This document shows positions 42,713-51,722 of a stretch of 64,000 nucleotides of DNA, one piece after another (within the stretch, counting starts at the first letter, position 1; each line of letters begins with the position of its first letter). The translations under genes and the position numbers were made by a program. The stretch lies in contig BOPV01000001.1 of assembly GCA_018332375.1 (NCBI GenBank), forward strand, positions 496,001 through 560,000, in the 5' to 3' direction. The notes below the pieces were generated by a model. The model was given only the letters and a program-made list of their open reading frames with translations, was not told the origin of the DNA and searched no databases. The DNA is from Roseiterribacter gracilis. GTDB taxonomy: Bacteria > Pseudomonadota > Alphaproteobacteria > BOG-932 > Roseiterribacteraceae.

Positions 42713-43003
42713 TCAGATGTTCTTGATGTGGTCGGGGATCGGATAAAAGGTCGGGTGGCGATAGACCTTGTCTTCGGCCGGCGCGAACAGCGCGTCGGCG
42801 TCACCCGGATCGGACGCGGTGATCGATGCCGACGGCACCACCCACAGGCTGATCCCTTCCATCCGGCGCGTGTAGGTATCGCGGGCTGCTTCGATCGCCA
42901 TCTTGGCATCGGCGGCGTGCACGCTGCCGACATGGCGATGATTGAGACCGCTGCGCGTGCGCACGAACACTTCCCAGAGCGCGAATTCACCAGAAGACGA
43001 CAT
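42713..43003 (-). CDS. paaB: 1,2-phenylacetyl-CoA epoxidase subunit PaaB
   Basis: This is the 96-aa small subunit of the epoxidase, which bridges PaaAC units. It shows the typical LWEVFVRTRSGLNHRHVGSV start, HAADAKMAIEAARDTYTRR and SLWVVPSASI blocks. The ATG overlaps the paaA stop by one base (TAATG). Length equals the E. coli protein (95 aa). Confidence 0.96.
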   Translation of the reverse strand: MSSSGEFALWEVFVRTRSGLNHRHVGSVHAADAKMAIEAARDTYTRRMEGISLWVVPSASITASDPGDADALFAPAEDKVYRHPTFYPIPDHIKNI

Positions 43004-43986
43004 TACGCAGCCTCCGCTTTGCGCGCGCGCTTGGCGGCATGCGCCGTCGCGGCTTCGCGCACCCAGGCGCCTTCGTTCCAGGCGTCGTTGCGTGCTTTCA
43101 GACGTTCCTTTGCGGTCGGGCCTTCGCCGCGCACGACGGCATAGAATTCATCCCAATCGATCGCACCGAAATCATACGCGCCGCGCGCCTCGTTCCATGT
43201 GAGATCGGGGTCGGGGATGGTGAGGCCAATCGCTTCGGCCTGCGGCACGGTCACGTCGACGAATTTCTGGCGCAGCTCGTCGTTGGTCTCGCGCTTGATG
43301 CGCCAGCGCATCGATTGCGCGCTGTTGGGCGAGTTGTCGTCGGGCGGGCCGAACATCATCAGCGACGGCCACCACCAGCGATTCAGTGCGTCCTGCGCCA
43401 TCCGCTTCTGCGCCGCCGTGCCGGCAGCCAGCCCCATCATGATTTCGAAGCCCTGGCGCTGGTGGAAGCTCTCTTCCTTGCAGATACGCACCATGGCGCG
43501 CGCATAGGGACCGTACGAGGCGCGCTGCAGCGGCACCTGGTTCATGATCGCAGCACCGTCGACCAGCCAGCCGATCGCGCCGATATCGGCCCAGGTCAGC
43601 GTCGGATAGTTGAAGATGGTCGAGTATTTGGCTTTGCCGCTGTGCAACGCGTCGACCATCTGCTCGCGCGACGTGCCCAGCGTTTCGGCGGCGGCATAGA
43701 TGTACAGGCCGTGGCCGCCTTCATCCTGCACCTTGGCCAGCAGCACGGCTTTGCGGCGGAGCGACGGGGCGCGGGTGATCCAATTGCCTTCGGGCAACAT
43801 GCCGACGATTTCGGAATGGGCGTGCTGCGACATCTGCCGGACCAGGGTTCGGCGATAGGCCTCGGGCATCCAGTCCTTGGGCTCGATGAACTCGTCGCGC
43901 GCGATCCGCGCCTCGAACTCGGCGACCCGGGCGGGGTCTTCAACGGCAGTCGGTTGGGCGTTTTTCTGCAGTTCGGTCGTGTACAC
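43003..43986 (-). CDS. paaA: 1,2-phenylacetyl-CoA epoxidase catalytic subunit PaaA
   Basis: This 327-aa di-iron oxygenase subunit epoxidises the ring of phenylacetyl-CoA. The carboxylate-bridged site is visible as two ExxH motifs: [17 protein letters not shown] and [16 protein letters not shown]. Other conserved blocks are [20 protein letters not shown] and [11 protein letters not shown]. The start codon is GTG (VYTTELQKN). It is first of paaABCDE and diverges from paaG across a 175-nt region that contains the 17-bp motif shared with the paaF/paaZ promoter. Confidence 0.97.
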   Translation of the reverse strand: MYTTELQKNAQPTAVEDPARVAEFEARIARDEFIEPKDWMPEAYRRTLVRQMSQHAHSEIVGMLPEGNWITRAPSLRRKAVLLAKVQDEGGHGLYIYAAAETLGTSREQMVDALHSGKAKYSTIFNYPTLTWADIGAIGWLVDGAAIMNQVPLQRASYGPYARAMVRICKEESFHQRQGFEIMMGLAAGTAAQKRMAQDALNRWWWPSLMMFGPPDDNSPNSAQSMRWRIKRETNDELRQKFVDVTVPQAEAIGLTIPDPDLTWNEARGAYDFGAIDWDEFYAVVRGEGPTAKERLKARNDAWNEGAWVREAATAHAAKRARKAEAA

Positions 43987-44043
43987 GGCAGCCTCCGTCG
44001 GATCGCTGCCGGACTATGCTACGGTTTTTATGGCCAGCCAAGG

Positions 44044-44060
44044 AAAACTGTATCACGTTG
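44044..44060. promoter_or_regulatory. Shared paa promoter motif, copy 1 (candidate PaaX operator)
   Basis: AAAACTGTATCACGTTG lies between divergent paaA and paaG, 57 nt from the paaA start. It matches 51658-51674 at 14 of 17 positions. On the minus strand it is followed after 2 nt by TTGGCT, 17 nt and CATAGT, a possible -35/-10 pair for paaA, so the motif would abut the promoter. Confidence 0.45.
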
Positions 44061-44161
44061 AGCAGGAAATCCGGCAAAGCCCGGGTTGCTGGCCGGGTTT
44101 CCGGCTGATACGTATGAAAACGGCCGATCGCCTGGCGGTGTATCACACGGGAGTGCCTAGG

Positions 44162-44956
44162 ATGTCCGCGGAACCGGTTCTGTATGCCGTCGAAAAGGGC
44201 GTCGCCGCGATCACGCTCAACCGTCCTGACAAGCTGAACAGCTTCACCGCCGAGATGCATGTGGCCCTGGCCGATGCGCTCGACCGGGCCGGCAAAGACG
44301 ATGCGGTGCGCGCCGTGCTGCTGACCGGTGCCGGCCGCGGTTTCTGCGCCGGCCAGGATCTCGCCGATCCGTCGATCTCGCCGCTGAACGGCAACAAGCC
44401 GGACCTGGGCGTGCAGATCGACAAATTCTACGGCCCGTTGATCCGCAAGATCCGCGCGCTGCCGAAACCGGTGATCGCCGCGGTCAACGGCATCGCGGCG
44501 GGCGCGGGTGCCAATATCGCGCTGTCCTGCGACATCGTTCTGGCGGCGCGCTCGGCGAATTTCATTCAGGCCTTCTGCAAAATCGGTCTCGTGCCCGACA
44601 GCGGCGGCACGTTCCTGTTGCCGCGCCTGATCGGTCTGGCGCGCGCCCGTGCGCTGGCGCTGCTGGGCGAGAAGGTCTCGGCCGAAACCGCGGTTGCCTG
44701 GGGCATGATCTGGCGTGCCGTCGATGATGACGCGCTGCTCGCCGAAGCAACCGCCCTGGCGCAACAACTTGCGACGCAGCCCACCGCGGGCCTGGCTTTG
44801 ATCAAGCGCGCATTGGACGCGTCGCTGACCAACGATCTCGATACGCAGCTCGATCTCGAACGCGACCTGCAGCGCGAAGCGGGTGGCACCGACGATTACC
44901 GCGAAGGCGTGCAGGCCTTTTTCGAGAAGCGCGCCCCGAACTTCACCGGCCGCTGA
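44162..44956 (+). CDS. paaG: 2-(1,2-epoxy-1,2-dihydrophenyl)acetyl-CoA isomerase PaaG
   Basis: This 264-aa crotonase isomerises the ring epoxide to the oxepin. Oxyanion-hole segments are GRGFCAGQDLAD and NGIAAGAGANIALSCDI; the catalytic-Asp region is GLVPDSGGTFLLPRLIG. The C-terminal helical part is complete and ends with YREGVQAFFEKRAPNFTGR, as in PaaG. GGGAG lies upstream of the ATG; an ATG at 44114 is also in frame but less favoured. It leads paaG-paaI-paaJ, diverging from paaA. Confidence 0.95.
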   Translation: MSAEPVLYAVEKGVAAITLNRPDKLNSFTAEMHVALADALDRAGKDDAVRAVLLTGAGRGFCAGQDLADPSISPLNGNKPDLGVQIDKFYGPLIRKIRALPKPVIAAVNGIAAGAGANIALSCDIVLAARSANFIQAFCKIGLVPDSGGTFLLPRLIGLARARALALLGEKVSAETAVAWGMIWRAVDDDALLAEATALAQQLATQPTAGLALIKRALDASLTNDLDTQLDLERDLQREAGGTDDYREGVQAFFEKRAPNFTGR

Positions 44957-44957
44957 C

Positions 44958-45392
44958 ATGGATCCGCAGGAACTCGCCGAACGTGTCAGCGCCAAAATGG
45001 GCGGCGGCGACGCGGCGGCGTCGCTGCTCGGCATCCGGTTGGAAGAGGTGCGTCCGGGCTATGCGCGCATGCGCATGTTGGTGACGCCCGACCACGCCAA
45101 CGGACATGCGATGTGCCATGGCGGGATGATTTTCGCGCTCGCTGACACCGCGTTCGCGCATGCGTGCAACTCGCGCAACGTCGCGACTGTGGCTGCGGGC
45201 GCTGACATTTCATTCCTGTCGCCGGCCAAAGTCGGCGAAGAGCTCGAAGCCATCGCAATCGAACGCGCGCTGGGCGGCCGCACCGGCCTCTACGATATCG
45301 AGATCATTGAAACTGAGTCGCGGCGCCGCGTGGCGCTGTTTCGCGGCCGGTCGCACGCGCTGCACCGGCAAGTCCTATCCGAACACGAGTGA
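44958..45392 (+). CDS. paaI: Hydroxyphenylacetyl-CoA thioesterase PaaI
   Basis: This 144-aa hotdog-fold thioesterase rescues CoA from dead-end ring-hydroxylated phenylacetyl-CoA. The family signature is [20 protein letters not shown] with the catalytic Asp in [25 protein letters not shown] is the second block. It begins 1 nt after the paaG stop and precedes paaJ by 8 nt, so it is in the same transcript. Confidence 0.95.
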   Translation: MDPQELAERVSAKMGGGDAAASLLGIRLEEVRPGYARMRMLVTPDHANGHAMCHGGMIFALADTAFAHACNSRNVATVAAGADISFLSPAKVGEELEAIAIERALGGRTGLYDIEIIETESRRRVALFRGRSHALHRQVLSEHE

Positions 45393-45400
45393 GAGACGAG

Positions 45401-46603
45401 ATGACCGACGCATTCATCTGCGAAGCAGTCCGCACGCCGATCGGCCGGTACGGCGGCGCCTTGTCGTCGGTTCGTCCCGACGATCTGGCGGCGCTGGTCG
45501 TGCGCACCGTGCTGGCGCGTTCGCCGGGCCTGGATCCGGCGCAGATCGACGACGTCGTGCTGGGCTGCGCCAACCAGGCGGGCGAAGACAACCGCAACGT
45601 CGCGCGCATGGCGGTGCTGCTCGCAGGCCTGCCAGAGTCGGTGCCGGGCACGACGGTCAATCGTCTGTGCGGTTCGGGGCTCGATGCAGTTGCGATGGCA
45701 GCGCGCGCCATTCGTTCGGGCGACACGTCGTTAATGCTCGCAGGCGGCGTCGAAAGCATGAGCCGTGCGCCGTTTGTGATGCCGAAAGCTGAGACAGCTT
45801 TCAGCCGCAACGCCGAGATCTTCGACACCACGATCGGCTGGCGCTTCGTCAATCCGATCCTGAAAGAACAATACGGCATCGACTCGATGCCCGAGACGGC
45901 CGAGAACGTCGCCGCCGATTTCAACGTCTCGCGCGAAGACCAGGACGCGTTCGCGCTGCGCAGCCAGCAGCGCGCGCTGGCTGCGCAGAAGAACGGAATC
46001 TTCACCGGCGAAATCGTTGCGGTCGAAATTCCCCAGCGCAAAGGCGCACCGGTTGTCGTGGCGCAAGACGAACATCCGCGCGACACGACCTTGGAAGCCT
46101 TGGCCAAGTTGGGCACGCCGTTCCGCAAAGGCGGCAGCGTCACTGCGGGCAATGCGTCGGGCGTCAATGACGGTGCTTGCGCTTTGGTGGTCGCGTCTGC
46201 CGATGCAGCCAAACGGTTCGGTCTGACGCCGCGCGCACGCGTGCTGGGTTTTGCCGCTGCTGGCGTTGCGCCGCGTGTGATGGGCGTTGGGCCGGCGCCG
46301 GCGGTGCGCAAGCTGCTCGAGCGCACCGGCGTCGCGCTCAAAGACGTCGATGTGATCGAACTCAACGAAGCCTTCGCGGCCCAGGGTTTGGCGGTGCTGC
46401 GCGAACTCGGTCTGGCCGACGATGCGCCGCACGTGAATCCCAATGGCGGCGCGATCGCGCTGGGTCATCCGTTGGGCATGAGCGGCGCGCGTCTCGTCAC
46501 CGCCGCCACCAACGAGCTGCAGCGGAAGCGCGGCCGCTACGCGCTGTGCACGATGTGCGTCGGCGTGGGGCAGGGCGTGGCGCTGTTGCTGGAGAGAGTG
46601 TGA
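45401..46603 (+). CDS. paaJ: 3-oxoadipyl-CoA/3-oxo-5,6-didehydrosuberyl-CoA thiolase
   Basis: This is a 400-aa thiolase. The active-site Cys is in [20 protein letters not shown], the catalytic His in [17 protein letters not shown] and the second Cys in [15 protein letters not shown]. Sequence type and context fit PaaJ/PcaF, which performs the two thiolytic steps of phenylacetate breakdown and releases acetyl-CoA and succinyl-CoA. GAGAGACGAG precedes the ATG; four upstream codons in frame are unlikely to be used. It is followed by the palindromic repeat and then paaX. Confidence 0.94.
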   Translation: MTDAFICEAVRTPIGRYGGALSSVRPDDLAALVVRTVLARSPGLDPAQIDDVVLGCANQAGEDNRNVARMAVLLAGLPESVPGTTVNRLCGSGLDAVAMAARAIRSGDTSLMLAGGVESMSRAPFVMPKAETAFSRNAEIFDTTIGWRFVNPILKEQYGIDSMPETAENVAADFNVSREDQDAFALRSQQRALAAQKNGIFTGEIVAVEIPQRKGAPVVVAQDEHPRDTTLEALAKLGTPFRKGGSVTAGNASGVNDGACALVVASADAAKRFGLTPRARVLGFAAAGVAPRVMGVGPAPAVRKLLERTGVALKDVDVIELNEAFAAQGLAVLRELGLADDAPHVNPNGGAIALGHPLGMSGARLVTAATNELQRKRGRYALCTMCVGVGQGVALLLERV

Positions 46604-46617
46604 GCGCGAACTTCATG

Positions 46618-46729
46618 TCCCCTCTCCCTGAGGGAGAGGGTTAGGGTGAGGGTTCCGCGCATGAGCAAACCCTCACCCTCCCACGTGCTGAAGCACGCGG
46701 GTCCCTCCCTCTCCCTCGGGGAGAGGGGA
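46618..46729. repeat. Four-hairpin palindromic repeat, copy 2
   Basis: Modules in order are: CCCTCTCC/GGGAGAGGG; GGGTGAGGGTT/AACCCTCACCC; CCCACGTGCT/AGCACGCGGG; and CCCTCTCC/GGAGAGGGG. It is the inverted form of the element at 35786-35883. It separates paaJ from paaX. Its last arm, GGGGAGAGGGG, ends 6 nt before the paaX ATG and is the only visible ribosome-binding site. Confidence 0.85.
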
Positions 46730-46734
46730 CTTTC

Positions 46735-47697
46735 ATGACCAAATCCGCTCCTCTACGCCGCGTGCTGCGCACGCTGATCGCCGACACAAGCCCGCGGGCC
46801 AAGTCGCTGATCGTCACCGTGTTCGGCGACGCGATCCTGCCGCATGGCGGCTCGATCTGGATGGGGAGTCTGGTGTCGCTGCTCGATCCGTTCGGCGTCA
46901 ACGAACGGCTGGTGCGCACCGCGGTGTTGCGGCTCACGCGCGACAATTGGTTGGTCGCCGATTCCGTCGGCCGCCGCAGCTACTATCGTCTGACCGACAC
47001 GGGCAGCCATCGGTTCGAAGAAGCGGCGCAACGGATTTACGCGGCCGGCAGCGTGCCGTGGGACGGCAACTGGTCGATCGTGATGATCGATGCCGACACG
47101 GCCGAGCAGCGCGATCGTATTCGCCGCGATCTTGGTTGGCTTGGCTTCGCTGCAATCTCGCAAAGCCTGTTGCTGCATCCCAATCCCGATCGCGCCAGCC
47201 TGGCCGAAGCGATCCGTGACGACGCGCACGGCGGCGCGGTTCTCGTGCTGCGCGCAACCCGCGATCAATTGCCGGGGTTGGAGCGCGAAGATCCCGACAA
47301 GCTGCGCCGGCTGGTGCAGACGACCTGGGATCTCGACGCGCTGTCGGTGATGTACCAATCCTTCCTCGATCGCTTTCGTCCGGCGCTGCGCGTGTTGCAG
47401 GAACATGCGGCAAGCGATCCCGAAGCCGCCTTCGTGTTGCGCACCCTGGCGATCCACGAATTCCGGCGCGTGCTGTTGAAAGATCCGGATCTGCCGCCGG
47501 AGTTGTTGCCGCCCAACTGGCCCGGCAGCACGGCGCGCCAACTGTGCCGCAATCTCTATCTCGCAGCCGAACAACCGGCCGAAAAACATCTGCTCGATAC
47601 GGTCGAAACCGCTGAAGGCCCGTTGCCCGGCGCATCGGCACGGCACCGCGCGCGCTTCGGCGGTTTACCGGCACCGCGCAAAAGCGCACGCCGATGA
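46735..47697 (+). CDS. paaX: Phenylacetate degradation repressor PaaX
   Basis: This 320-aa GntR-related repressor releases paa promoters on binding phenylacetyl-CoA. The N-terminal winged helix lies in SLIVTVFGDAILPHGGSIWM and RLVRTAVLRLTRDNWLVADS with the wing RRSYYRLTDTG. The central and C-terminal PaaX domains follow (WSIVMIDADTAEQRDRIRRD; FRRVLLKDPDLPPELLPPNW). The start is preceded by a G-rich repeat arm acting as ribosome-binding site. The stop overlaps the next gene (ATGA). Confidence 0.95.
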   Translation: MTKSAPLRRVLRTLIADTSPRAKSLIVTVFGDAILPHGGSIWMGSLVSLLDPFGVNERLVRTAVLRLTRDNWLVADSVGRRSYYRLTDTGSHRFEEAAQRIYAAGSVPWDGNWSIVMIDADTAEQRDRIRRDLGWLGFAAISQSLLLHPNPDRASLAEAIRDDAHGGAVLVLRATRDQLPGLEREDPDKLRRLVQTTWDLDALSVMYQSFLDRFRPALRVLQEHAASDPEAAFVLRTLAIHEFRRVLLKDPDLPPELLPPNWPGSTARQLCRNLYLAAEQPAEKHLLDTVETAEGPLPGASARHRARFGGLPAPRKSARR

Positions 47698-48311
47698 GTC
47701 TGGTCGAAGAAACGCGGCGCGACGACGTTATGACCATCGCGCTCAACCGGCCCGATCGGTTGAACAGTTTCACGGTCGAGCTGCACGCCGAATTCGCCGC
47801 TGCATTGGCCCGCGTCAAAGATGCGCGGGCGGTGATCATCACGGGCAACGGTCGCGCCTTTTGCGCCGGCCAGGATCTCAGTGAACGGCGCGTGCCCGCT
47901 GGCGCGCCGATGCCCGATCTCGGGGAGTCGCTGTCGCTGCGTTACAACCCGATGCTGCGCGCGATTGCTGGTTTGACGATGCCGACGATCGCGGCGGTGA
48001 ACGGTGCAGCGGTGGGCGCAGGTGTCGGCATCGCGCTCGCGTGCGACATCGCAATTGCCGCGGAGTCCGCAAGCTTTCGTCTGCCCGGCAGCAAGCTCGG
48101 TTTGATTCCCGATGCAGGCTCGACCTGGACCGTGTCGCGCACGATCGGGCTGGCCCGGTCGCGCGCAATGGCGATGCTGGGCGAAGCCTTCACCGCCGCC
48201 GAAGCCGAACGTGTTGGCCTGATCTGGCGCTCCGTGCCCGACGCGACGCTGCTCGACCAGGCGCATGCCCTGGCGTTGCAAGTGGGCGCGCTGCAAGTCG
48301 GAGAGAACTGA
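47694..48311 (+). CDS. Enoyl-CoA hydratase/isomerase family protein, C-terminally truncated
   Basis: This 205-aa crotonase is related to PaaG. The core is intact: [46 protein letters not shown] and [17 protein letters not shown], retaining the Asp found in PaaG. It ends soon after [18 protein letters not shown], so about 55 residues of the C-terminal helices that close the active site and help trimerisation are missing. It overlaps paaX at its start (ATGA) and paaY at its end (TGATG). It may be a decayed paaG duplicate, or a short form with altered assembly. Confidence 0.85.
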   Translation: MSLVEETRRDDVMTIALNRPDRLNSFTVELHAEFAAALARVKDARAVIITGNGRAFCAGQDLSERRVPAGAPMPDLGESLSLRYNPMLRAIAGLTMPTIAAVNGAAVGAGVGIALACDIAIAAESASFRLPGSKLGLIPDAGSTWTVSRTIGLARSRAMAMLGEAFTAAEAERVGLIWRSVPDATLLDQAHALALQVGALQVGEN

Positions 48312-48916
48312 TGCCGATCTATGCGTTGAATGGTTTGACGCCGGTGGTCGACCCGACCGCCTTCGTGCATCCGACCGCGGTGTTGATCGGCGATGCGATC
48401 GTCGGCGCCAATTGCTATGTCGGCCCCGGCGCGTCGATGCGCGGCGACTTTGGTCGCGTGCAATTACTGGACGGCGCCAACCTCCAAGACAATTGCGTGA
48501 TGCATTCCTTTCCGGGACGCATCGCGCTGGTCGAAACCAACGGCCATATCGGCCATGGCGCGATCTTGCACGGCTGCACGGTCGGGCGCGACGCGCTGGT
48601 CGGGATGCAGGCCGTGATCATGGACGATGCGGTGATTGGCGAGGGCGCGTTCGTCGCTGCAATGAGCTTCGTGAAAAGCAAAGAGCAGGTGCCGCCGCGC
48701 GTGCTGGTCGCCGGCATTCCGGCCCGCGTGCTGCGCGAACTGAGCGAACAGGAAATGGCCTGGAAGCGCAGGGGCACCGAAGAATATCAGGAGCTTGCGC
48801 GGCGCTGCCTCGACGGTCTGCGCGAATGCGCGCCGTTGCGCGCGATCGAACCCGACCGTCCGCAGAATGTCAGCGATGTGCGACCGCTCGGCGAATACCG
48901 CAGTCGTACGTCGTAA
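48311..48916 (+). CDS. paaY: PaaY, gamma-carbonic-anhydrase-like hexapeptide protein
   Basis: This is a 201-aa left-handed beta-helix protein; hexapeptide repeats run from about residue 15 to 135 ([40 protein letters not shown]). Metal-ligand histidines are in VMHSFPG and [10 protein letters not shown]. The C-terminal helix ([20 protein letters not shown]) is typical. PaaY is a thioesterase that, with PaaI, relieves toxic CoA adducts in phenylacetate catabolism. It overlaps the truncated crotonase stop by one base. Confidence 0.94.
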   Translation: MPIYALNGLTPVVDPTAFVHPTAVLIGDAIVGANCYVGPGASMRGDFGRVQLLDGANLQDNCVMHSFPGRIALVETNGHIGHGAILHGCTVGRDALVGMQAVIMDDAVIGEGAFVAAMSFVKSKEQVPPRVLVAGIPARVLRELSEQEMAWKRRGTEEYQELARRCLDGLRECAPLRAIEPDRPQNVSDVRPLGEYRSRTS

Positions 48917-48956
48917 TTTCTTGCGTCGCACCGGGCTGGGCGGCAGGCTCGCAGCC

Positions 48957-49325
48957 ATGAAACGCGCTGCCCTTTTGCTGTTGCCCGCCGCCGCTTCGCT
49001 TCTCGCCGCCAGCGTTCAGCCGGCTGCAGCGGGGCCGTATGTGACCACGCGCTGGAGCCGTTATTCGGGACCGCCCGAAGGCTGCATGCACGCAGCGCGG
49101 CGCACCTTGGAAGCGCGCCGCTTGCCGATCGAAAAGATGAGTCCGGTGTCTGTCGCTGGCGGCGAGTTCGGCTACACGATCTCGATCCGCTGCGACGCGC
49201 CGGGCTACGCCTTCATCGTGCTCGCCTTCAGCGACAACGCACCGCCGCCGGCCCGCGAACGTTTTGCCGACGACGTTCGCCACGAATTGGAACGCCACTT
49301 CGGCGGTGGCGGCGGGCGGTACTAA
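48957..49325 (+). CDS. Secreted hypothetical protein, 122 aa
   Basis: This exported protein has a clear signal peptide (RAALLLLPAAASLLAASVQP, cleavage near AAA). The mature about 95 residues contain two cysteines (EGCMHAARRTL; ISIRCDAPGYAF), which could form a disulfide, and a Gly-rich C-terminus. It is encoded 40 nt after paaY, probably on the same transcript, but I do not recognise it as a paa gene. It is convergent with paaH. Confidence 0.72.
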   Translation: MKRAALLLLPAAASLLAASVQPAAAGPYVTTRWSRYSGPPEGCMHAARRTLEARRLPIEKMSPVSVAGGEFGYTISIRCDAPGYAFIVLAFSDNAPPPARERFADDVRHELERHFGGGGGRY

Positions 49326-49331
49326 CCGCCC

Positions 49332-50837
49332 TCAGCTCTCCGGCGTCAGCAACGACACGCCCAGCATGGCGCGGCGGCGCAGCCAGGGCGACACGCGGTA
49401 GCGCGGGTCGCCGTAGAAATCCGCCATCGCATCCAGCACCGCAACGATGTGTGTCGGCCCGTATTTGTCGCCGAGGCTGAGCGGCCCCATCGGATAGCCA
49501 AGTCCCAACCGTACCGCATCGTCGATGTCGGCGGGCGTCGCGATGCGCTGCTGCGCGATGTCGGCCGCGGTGTTGACAATGTTGGCGAGAATGCGGGGCG
49601 CAACGAAGCCCGGACTGTCATGCGTGATCGTCACGCGCGATCCGTCGGCGGTCAGCACCGCGCGTGCCGCTTCGCGATACGCGGGCCGCGTGACGCTGGT
49701 CGTCATGGCGCCGCGACGTTTGCCGCGTCCGAGCCAGCTATCGACCGCGACCGTGCGCGTCGGATCAAGACCCAACGCAGTTGCGGTGACGGTCGCGTCT
49801 TGTCCCAGCGGTGAAACCAGCAACAGCGATGCATCGTCCGGCGTTGCGCCCGTATCCAACGGCGCGCCGGCCGCGACGACCAGCGTACGCAACCACGACG
49901 ACGCGTCAGCATTCGGTTCGACCCAGACCGGCCGCAAGTCGGCGTTCGACGGTGGCTCGTTCGGCTCGATGCGCTTGTCGCCGTCATATTCGTACCAGCC
50001 GCGGCCCGATTTGCGGCCGAACCGTCCTGCTTCGACCTGGCGTCGCGCGAGATGCGACGAGCGCAAGCGCGGATCCTGTTCGAAGCCGGCATGGATCTGC
50101 GTCAGCACCGCGCTAGAGACGTCCATGCCGGTGAGGTCGAACAATTCGAACGGCCCCATTTTGAGACCGATCACGTCGCGCACGACGCGGTCGATCTCTT
50201 CGACCGGTGCGATCCCTTCTTGCAGGATGCGCAGCGCTTCGGTGCCGAGACCGCGCCCGGCGTGATTGATTAGAAAACCCGGACTGTCTTCGGCGCGCAC
50301 CGCGCGATGCCCGAAAGCGTGCACGAAGTCGGTGAGGCGCGCGACGGTGACCTCTGCGGTCTGCACCGCCGGAATCACTTCGACGACTTTCATCAACGGC
50401 GCCGGGTTGAAGAAATGCAGCCCCGCAACGCGCGCCGGATCGGCGCAGGCAGCAGCCAGCGCCGTGATCGACAGTGACGAGGTGTTGCTGGCGAGGATCG
50501 TGTCCTTGCCAACGATGGTTTCGAGTTCTTTGAACAGCTGCTGCTTGGTGGCGAGATCTTCGCGCGCTGCTTCGATGACAAGATCGACGTCGGCAAGATC
50601 GGTAAGTGTCGCAGCCGCGTGCAGATTGGCAATCTGCCGGTCGGCGTCGGCCCGCGCGATCGTGCCTTTCTCGGCCTGGCGCAGCAGCATCTTGCCGATG
50701 AAGGCGATCGCATCGTCGATCGCGTCGGGGCGTACGTCGTACAGGCGCACCACCGCGCCGGTGGAGCAGGCGAGCTGCGCGATGCCGCGGCCCATGACGC
50801 CGGCGCCGATCACGGCGATGGTTTTCGGCAGGCTCAT
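49332..50837 (-). CDS. paaH: 3-hydroxyadipyl-CoA dehydrogenase PaaH
   Basis: This 501-aa NAD-dependent 3-hydroxyacyl-CoA dehydrogenase oxidises 3-hydroxyadipyl-CoA. The Rossmann motif is IAVIGAGVMGRGIAQLA, and the catalytic His is in AGLHFFNPAPLMKVVEVI. Conserved SNTSSLSI and DSPGFLINHAGRGLGTEALR are present. A second 3HCDH C-terminal domain (about 400-495, HDSPGFVAPRILANIVNTAA) makes it the long PaaH form. The ATG at 50837 follows the paaF stop by 1 nt, so paaF-paaH form one operon. Confidence 0.96.
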   Translation of the reverse strand: MSLPKTIAVIGAGVMGRGIAQLACSTGAVVRLYDVRPDAIDDAIAFIGKMLLRQAEKGTIARADADRQIANLHAAATLTDLADVDLVIEAAREDLATKQQLFKELETIVGKDTILASNTSSLSITALAAACADPARVAGLHFFNPAPLMKVVEVIPAVQTAEVTVARLTDFVHAFGHRAVRAEDSPGFLINHAGRGLGTEALRILQEGIAPVEEIDRVVRDVIGLKMGPFELFDLTGMDVSSAVLTQIHAGFEQDPRLRSSHLARRQVEAGRFGRKSGRGWYEYDGDKRIEPNEPPSNADLRPVWVEPNADASSWLRTLVVAAGAPLDTGATPDDASLLLVSPLGQDATVTATALGLDPTRTVAVDSWLGRGKRRGAMTTSVTRPAYREAARAVLTADGSRVTITHDSPGFVAPRILANIVNTAADIAQQRIATPADIDDAVRLGLGYPMGPLSLGDKYGPTHIVAVLDAMADFYGDPRYRVSPWLRRRAMLGVSLLTPES

Positions 50838-50838
50838 C

Positions 50839-51612
50839 CTACTTGCCCTCAAACATCGGTTTGCGTTTCTCGATGAAGGCTTTCATGCCTTCTTTCTGGT
50901 CGCTTGTATCGAACAAGGATTGAAACAACCGCCGTTCGACCGCGAGCGCCTGATCGAGCGGTTGTTCCGGACCTTGCAACGTCGCCTGCTTGATCGCGCG
51001 CAACGCCAACGGTGGCAAGGCGGCAATCTGCGTTGCCAGTTCCAAGGCGCGCGCAACCGCGGTGCCGGCCGCAACCACTTCGCTCGCCAGACCCAGCTCG
51101 AAGGCGCGTGTGCCGCTGAACAGGTCGCCGGTCAGCAGCAACCGCATCGCTGCGAATTTGCCGATCGCGCGCACGAGACGCTGCGTGCCGCCGGCACCCG
51201 GCATGATTCCCAGCTTTACTTCGGGCAGACCGAAACTCGCGCTTTCTGACGCGATGATCATGTCCGCATGCATCGCCAGCTCGCAGCCGGCGCCCAATGC
51301 GAATCCTTCGACCGCTGCGATCATTGGTTTGGGGAACCGTTCGACCGGCGCCCACAAACGTTCGAGCGCAAGTTCGGCAACCTGGCTCGACGAACGTTCA
51401 GCCAGAAGTTTGACGTCGGCGCCGGCGGCAAAGGCCTTCTCGTCGCCGGTGATGATTACGACGCCGGTCTGTGGATCTGCGGCGAGCGTCTCCAGCCGCG
51501 CTGCCAGCGCGGTTCGTACCTCAAGATTGATCGCATTGCGTGCGTCGGGCCGGTTGATGCGCAGCAACGTTACGCGCGGCGCTGGCTGCTCTTGGATCAG
51601 ACTCTCGGGCAC
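50839..51612 (-). CDS. paaF: 2,3-dehydroadipyl-CoA hydratase PaaF
   Basis: This 257-aa crotonase hydrates 2,3-dehydroadipyl-CoA in the lower phenylacetate pathway. Oxyanion segments are DEKAFAAGADVKLLAE and EGFALGAGCELAMHADM. The two catalytic glutamates fit GAGCELAM and the region of LPEVKLGIMPGAGGTQRLVR, as in true hydratases. Start choice: a TTG at 51627 is open, but the GTG at 51612 has GGAG 8 nt upstream. It is divergent from paaZ across about 110 nt containing the shared 17-bp motif. Confidence 0.94.
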   Translation of the reverse strand: MPESLIQEQPAPRVTLLRINRPDARNAINLEVRTALAARLETLAADPQTGVVIITGDEKAFAAGADVKLLAERSSSQVAELALERLWAPVERFPKPMIAAVEGFALGAGCELAMHADMIIASESASFGLPEVKLGIMPGAGGTQRLVRAIGKFAAMRLLLTGDLFSGTRAFELGLASEVVAAGTAVARALELATQIAALPPLALRAIKQATLQGPEQPLDQALAVERRLFQSLFDTSDQKEGMKAFIEKRKPMFEGK

Positions 51613-51657
51613 CTTGCTGGACTCCAAAGCGATACAGTAGAGGTGGATCTTCCCGGC

Positions 51658-51674
51658 AAAACTGTCTTATGTTG
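51658..51674. promoter_or_regulatory. Shared paa promoter motif, copy 2 (candidate PaaX operator)
   Basis: AAAACTGTCTTATGTTG lies between divergent paaF and paaZ, 48 nt before the paaZ ATG. It agrees with the paaA/paaG copy at 14 of 17 positions, including AAAACTGT and GTTG. AAC...GTT within it forms a weak dyad. PaaX is encoded nearby and is the obvious candidate protein. Confidence 0.45.
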
Positions 51675-51722
51675 CCGGCCCCGTCCACCCCGTCTTGGTC
51701 CCATCAGAATCCGAGGATCGCA

